Assembly: GCF_008369295.1 (NCBI RefSeq)
Contig: NZ_VOBG01000014.1
Location: 85,682 to 149,681, forward strand
Direction: 5' to 3'
From: Pseudomonas sp. ANT_H4
GTDB lineage: Bacteria; Pseudomonadota; Gammaproteobacteria; Pseudomonadales; Pseudomonadaceae
DNA length: 64,000 bases
Position 1 is the stretch's first letter. Each line of letters opens with the position of its first letter. A program made the position numbers and the translations under genes. Below the pieces are notes generated by a model that made no database searches, was not told the DNA's origin, and was given only the letters and a program-made list of their open reading frames with translations. Below, piece after piece: positions 60,696-64,000 of the stretch.

Positions 60696-61034
60696 TAAAA
60701 AATTCCCCAGGACTTCTTGTCTCAAATCACAGCAACTCATGTCGCTGCGTCGAAAAATGGCAACCGTAATGACCGTGCGTCGGAAAGTTCAAAAGCGGAA
60801 CTGGATCACACACCGTAGGACGATTCGCCACGTAAATATCAATGTGACATTAGTGGGACGATTGTTTAGGATGGAGCCCATAAGGTCAATAGTTTGGCAT
60901 AAAGTTAATTTCCAAAAAATTACAGCCAAATTATTGACGATTAATCTGTCAAAACTTAAGCACCTCCAAACTGGCATCTAAATGATTGTCAGGACTATGG
61001 AAGTCACCCGAACGGATCGCCGGAGAAATCTTCA
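60696..61034. promoter_or_regulatory. lapE-lapA intergenic region with two inverted FleQ-like boxes
   Basis: This AT-rich 339-nt divergent region carries GTCAATAGTTTGGC (60885-60898, plus) and GTCAATAATTTGGC (60925-60938, minus). Against the published FleQ consensus GTCAATAAATTGAC they match at 11 and 12 of 14 positions. FleQ, a c-di-GMP-responsive regulator, controls lapA in P. putida. The boxes face each other about 100-150 nt upstream of lapA. I could not assign the -35/-10 elements. No gene is seen. Confidence 0.55.
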
Positions 61035-64000
61035 ATGAGCAGCGTTGTTGCCATCGTTAAAAGCATTGTTGGCCAAGTGTTCGTCATTTCTCCGGAAGGG
61101 GTCAGACGTGTCCTCGTTGAAGGTGATCGTCTGTTCGTCGGAGACCAGATAGACACCGGTCTCTCCGGCGCCGTGAGTCTGGAACTGGCCGACGGCCGGA
61201 CCCTGGACCTGGGCCGCGACACCCAGTGGAGCGCCGACGCCCCCGACTCCAGCACCGACCTGGCCGAGGCCACCGCGCAAGCCGCACCGTCGGTTGCCGA
61301 ACTGCAGCAAGCCATCGCCGCCGGCGCCGACCCGACCACCGAGCTGGAAGCCACCGCTGCGGGCACAACCGCTGCAGGTACGGGCGCCGCGGGTGGTGGT
61401 CACAGCTTCGTGGTGCTCGATGCAACCGCAGGCCGCGTTGACCCAACGATTGGTTTCCCGACTGCCGGCCTGGCCGTTACCACGGCCCCATTGACCGAGC
61501 GCCTCGCCGCGCAACCGACCACCAACGCTGACCAAGCGGGCCCAGCCGCGCCCGTGCCATCGACCCTTACCCTGGGTGCCACGCCGACCATCACCGAAGC
61601 TGGCGGCGTGCTGACCTACACCGCCACTGTGACCCAAGCACCCACCAGCGACCTGAGCATCACCCTGTCCAATGGCTCGGTGATCACCATCCCGGCAGGC
61701 CAGTTGACCGGCACCGTCAACGTGCCCATGGCGCCGAATGACAGCCCTTATATCGATCCAAGCCAGATCAGCGTCACCGTTACCGGCACCACCGGCGGCA
61801 CCAACCTGGATCTGACCATCAACCCGGCGCCGGCCGTGACCCAGATCACCGACACCATCGACACCACCACCGTCACGCTGACGGCGGGCGAGAGCGTGAC
61901 CGAAGGCGGCCAGATCACTTACACCGCGACGCTGACCAACCCGGCACAAACGCCGGTGACCGTCACCTTGAGCAATGGCTCGGTGATTACCATTGAAGCG
62001 GGCAAGTCCACCGGCACGGTGGTGGTCGATACCCCGGCCAATGACGTTTACAACAATGGCAGTACAGTCAGCACCACGATTACTGGGACGACGGGTGGGA
62101 ATTTTGAGAGTCTGGTGCCCAATACTGCGCCGGCTGAGACGAAGATTGTCGACTCGCTGGACAACACCGGCCTGAAGCTGAGCGCTGAAGGGTCGATTGT
62201 TGAAGGCGGCAAGATCACCTACACCGCCACACTGACCAACCCTGCCGACACCGCCGTGACCGTGACGCTGAACAGCGGCGCGGTGATCACCATCGAAGCC
62301 GGGAAAACCAGCGGCCTCGTCGTGGTCGATACGCCGGTCAACGATGTTTACAACAATGGCAGCACCGTTACGGACTTCATCAAGTCCACCACCGGCGGCA
62401 ATTTTGAGCAACTGACACCTAACACTGCGCCGGTTGAGACCAAGATCGTCGACTCGCTAGACAACACCGGCCTGAAGCTGAGCGCTGAAGGGTCGATTGT
62501 TGAAGGCGGCAAGATCACCTACACCGCCACACTGACCAACCCTGCCGACACCGCCGTGACCGTGACGCTGAACAGCGGCGCGGTGATCACCATCGAAGCA
62601 GGGAAAACCAGCGGCTTCGTCGTGGTCGATACGCCGGTCAACGATGTTTACAACAATGGCAGCACCGTTACAGACTTCATCAAGTCCACCACCGGCGGCA
62701 ATTTTGAGCAACTGACACCTAACACTGCGCCGGTTGAGACCAAGATCGTCGACTCGCTGGACAATACCGGCCTGACGCTGAGCGCTGAAGGCTCGATTGT
62801 TGAAGGCGGCAAGATTACCTACACCGCCACACTGACCAATCCCGCCGACACGGCCGTGACCGTGACGCTGAACAGCGGTGCGGTGATCACCATCGAAGCC
62901 GGGAAAACCAGCGGCTTCGTCGTGGTCGATACGCCGGTCAACGATGTTTACAACAATGGCAGCACCGTTACAGACTTCATCAAGTCCACCACCGGCGGCA
63001 ACTTTGAGCAACTGACGCCTAATACCGCGCCGGTTGAGACCAAAATCGTCGACTCGCTGGATACTACAACGATCAAACTGACCGCCTCCGGCGAAGTCAG
63101 CGAAGGCGGCCAGGTTACTTACACCGCGACGCTGAGCCACGCGGCCGGCAGCAACATGACCGTCACCCTCAGCAATGGGGCCGTGATTGAAATCGTTAAG
63201 GGCAACCTCTCCGGCGAAACGAAATTCAACGCTCCAACCGATGACGTCTTCAAAGACGAAAGCACTGTCTCGGCCACCATCAAGCCAGACGGCATCGTCG
63301 GCGGTAGCTTTGAGAAGCTGGAAATTGTCGGCGGCGCAGCCGACACCCTCGTCAAAGACACCATCGACGAAGTGACCGTTTCTCTCCACGCCACTCCAAG
63401 CATCAATGAAGGCGGCGAGATCACCTATACCGCTTCTTTGCTGGGCAAAGACGGCAAGCCAGTTCTAAACCTCGGCTCCGACCTGGTCGTAAAACTGGCC
63501 AACGGCGAAACCATCACCATCGCCAACAACGCTTCGTCGGGCACCGCAACCATCACCGTTCCGGCGGACGTTTACGTTAATCCCGCGATCTCCAACACCA
63601 TTACCCAAGTGGTCAGCGGCGGCGAGAAGTACGAAAAACTTACCGTCAGCGATAAACCGGCTGGCACCACCGTTATCGATACTGAAACTCCGTCGACCAT
63701 CAAGTTGACTGCATCGGGTGAAGTCAGCGAAGGCGGCCAGGTTACTTACACCGCGACGCTGAGCCACGCAGCCGGCAGCAACATGACCGTCACCCTCAGC
63801 AACGGGGCCGTGATTGAAATCGTTAAGGGCAACCTCTCGGGCGAAACGAAGTTCGACGCTCCAACCGATGACGTCTTCAAAGACGAAAGCACTGTCTCGG
63901 CCACCATCAAGCCGGACGGCATCACGGGCGGTAGCTTCGAGAAGCTGCAAATTGTCGGCGGCGCAGCGGACACCCTCGTCAAAGACACCATCGACGAAGT
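61035..64000 (+). CDS. lapA: LapA-type giant adhesin, N-terminal part (runs off the window)
   Basis: An open frame from ATG 61035 (GGAG 9 nt upstream) to the window end, 988 complete codons. The first about 125 residues are the retention module (VVAIVKSIVGQVFVISPEGV, VGDQIDTGLSGAVSLELADG). The periplasmic protease site TAAG lies at 107-110, so the Ala108-Ala109 bond matches the LapG cut site of Pf0-1 LapA. Next comes a Gly/Ala/Pro linker and, from about 170, tandem Ig-like repeats of about 100 residues. LapA is secreted by LapEBC, held at the cell surface, and released when LapG cuts it at low c-di-GMP. lapD and lapG are not in this window. Confidence 0.92.
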   Translation, partial: MSSVVAIVKSIVGQVFVISPEGVRRVLVEGDRLFVGDQIDTGLSGAVSLELADGRTLDLGRDTQWSADAPDSSTDLAEATAQAAPSVAELQQAIAAGADPTTELEATAAGTTAAGTGAAGGGHSFVVLDATAGRVDPTIGFPTAGLAVTTAPLTERLAAQPTTNADQAGPAAPVPSTLTLGATPTITEAGGVLTYTATVTQAPTSDLSITLSNGSVITIPAGQLTGTVNVPMAPNDSPYIDPSQISVTVTGTTGGTNLDLTINPAPAVTQITDTIDTTTVTLTAGESVTEGGQITYTATLTNPAQTPVTVTLSNGSVITIEAGKSTGTVVVDTPANDVYNNGSTVSTTITGTTGGNFESLVPNTAPAETKIVDSLDNTGLKLSAEGSIVEGGKITYTATLTNPADTAVTVTLNSGAVITIEAGKTSGLVVVDTPVNDVYNNGSTVTDFIKSTTGGNFEQLTPNTAPVETKIVDSLDNTGLKLSAEGSIVEGGKITYTATLTNPADTAVTVTLNSGAVITIEAGKTSGFVVVDTPVNDVYNNGSTVTDFIKSTTGGNFEQLTPNTAPVETKIVDSLDNTGLTLSAEGSIVEGGKITYTATLTNPADTAVTVTLNSGAVITIEAGKTSGFVVVDTPVNDVYNNGSTVTDFIKSTTGGNFEQLTPNTAPVETKIVDSLDTTTIKLTASGEVSEGGQVTYTATLSHAAGSNMTVTLSNGAVIEIVKGNLSGETKFNAPTDDVFKDESTVSATIKPDGIVGGSFEKLEIVGGAADTLVKDTIDEVTVSLHATPSINEGGEITYTASLLGKDGKPVLNLGSDLVVKLANGETITIANNASSGTATITVPADVYVNPAISNTITQVVSGGEKYEKLTVSDKPAGTTVIDTETPSTIKLTASGEVSEGGQVTYTATLSHAAGSNMTVTLSNGAVIEIVKGNLSGETKFDAPTDDVFKDESTVSATIKPDGITGGSFEKLQIVGGAADTLVKDTIDE
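62160..63059 (+). repeat. Three 300-bp near-identical tandem repeats in lapA
   Basis: Units 62160-62459, 62460-62759 and 62760-63059 are each 100 codons long and almost identical at DNA level, with differences at a few scattered bases (for example CTGAAG versus CTGACG). Each begins at Asp-Asn-Thr-Gly-Leu and ends before the next DSLD. Such identity implies recent duplication or gene conversion. Confidence 0.9.
63084..64000 (+). repeat. Long-period repeat of 627 bp in lapA
   Basis: The segment at about 63084-63373 recurs at 63711-64000, shifted by 627 nt (209 codons), with only a few substitutions. In the first copy it is followed by a different Ig-like module (63374-63680). The higher-order unit is therefore two unlike modules and likely continues past the window. 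Confidence 0.85.

Noticed and set aside
61032..63950. Minus-strand frames opposite lapA
   Set aside because: They are repetitive and mirror the lapA repeats; the plus-strand frame has the retention module, a ribosome binding site and LapA homology.
1..64000. CRISPR array or prophage
   Set aside because: No short regularly spaced repeats with unique spacers and no phage structural genes are visible; tandem repeats in lapA are in-frame coding modules.

Overview
The window looks like a chromosomal segment of a Pseudomonas of the fluorescens group. The grounds are high GC, the oscA-sbp-cysTWA sulfur locus, gabD/gabT, desA, a pgaABCD operon, a LapEBC secretion system divergent from a LapA-type adhesin, and the many short GC-rich palindromes typical of this group. 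No species call is possible from the sequence alone.

Layout: 1-1400 holds a truncated Crp/Fnr-type regulator, a DUF962/Mpo1-like membrane protein and two gene remnants. 1405-5504 is the sulfate uptake operon (minus strand, oscA-sbp-cysT-cysW-cysA). 5692-11400 carries a GGDEF-EAL membrane protein, the DesA desaturase, a PAS-GGDEF cyclase and a REC-HDOD protein. 11535-14441 is gabT and gabD. 14836-16087 is tRNA-Arg(CCG) followed by a rhuM-like gene lying between two near-identical terminators, which suggests an insertion. 16103-18998 is an ECF sigma/anti-sigma pair and a von Willebrand lipoprotein interrupted by an in-frame amber codon. 19132-22062 is a lipoprotein cluster (DUF799, DUF4810, CsgG-like and two others).

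22082-35178 is an accessory island on the minus strand: a two-partner secretion / contact-dependent inhibition locus. TpsB exports a 3017-residue TpsA/CdiA protein that ends in a HINT domain and a WHH-type HNH nuclease. A SUKH (SMI1/KNR4) immunity gene follows at once. Beyond it lie a short ORF, a RAYT (Y1) transposase with inverted repeats, an orphan ComJ-like immunity gene and the tail of a lost beta-barrel gene.

35555-41847 is pgaABCD (poly-N-acetylglucosamine). 42064-49493 has a YdgA-like protein, an unknown membrane protein and a five-gene MarR-FUSC-DUF1656-HlyD-OMF efflux operon whose genes all overlap by 4 nt. 49611-55522 has a DUF2789 protein, a GT39-type glycosyltransferase and a sulfonate/sulfate-ester type ABC transporter with a TauD-family dioxygenase. 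55795-64000 is lapC-lapB-lapE and, divergently, the N-terminal 988 residues of a giant LapA adhesin with a LapG-type TAAG site and near-identical repeats. The lapA upstream region has two inverted FleQ-like boxes.

Together the window brackets three surface-attachment systems (Lap adhesin, PNAG, filamentous haemagglutinin) with c-di-GMP enzymes and two sulfur-scavenging transporters. The best candidates for new biology are the toxin/immunity island, the tRNA-Arg/rhuM insertion, and the ECF-sigma/vWA plus CsgG-type lipoprotein neighbourhood.
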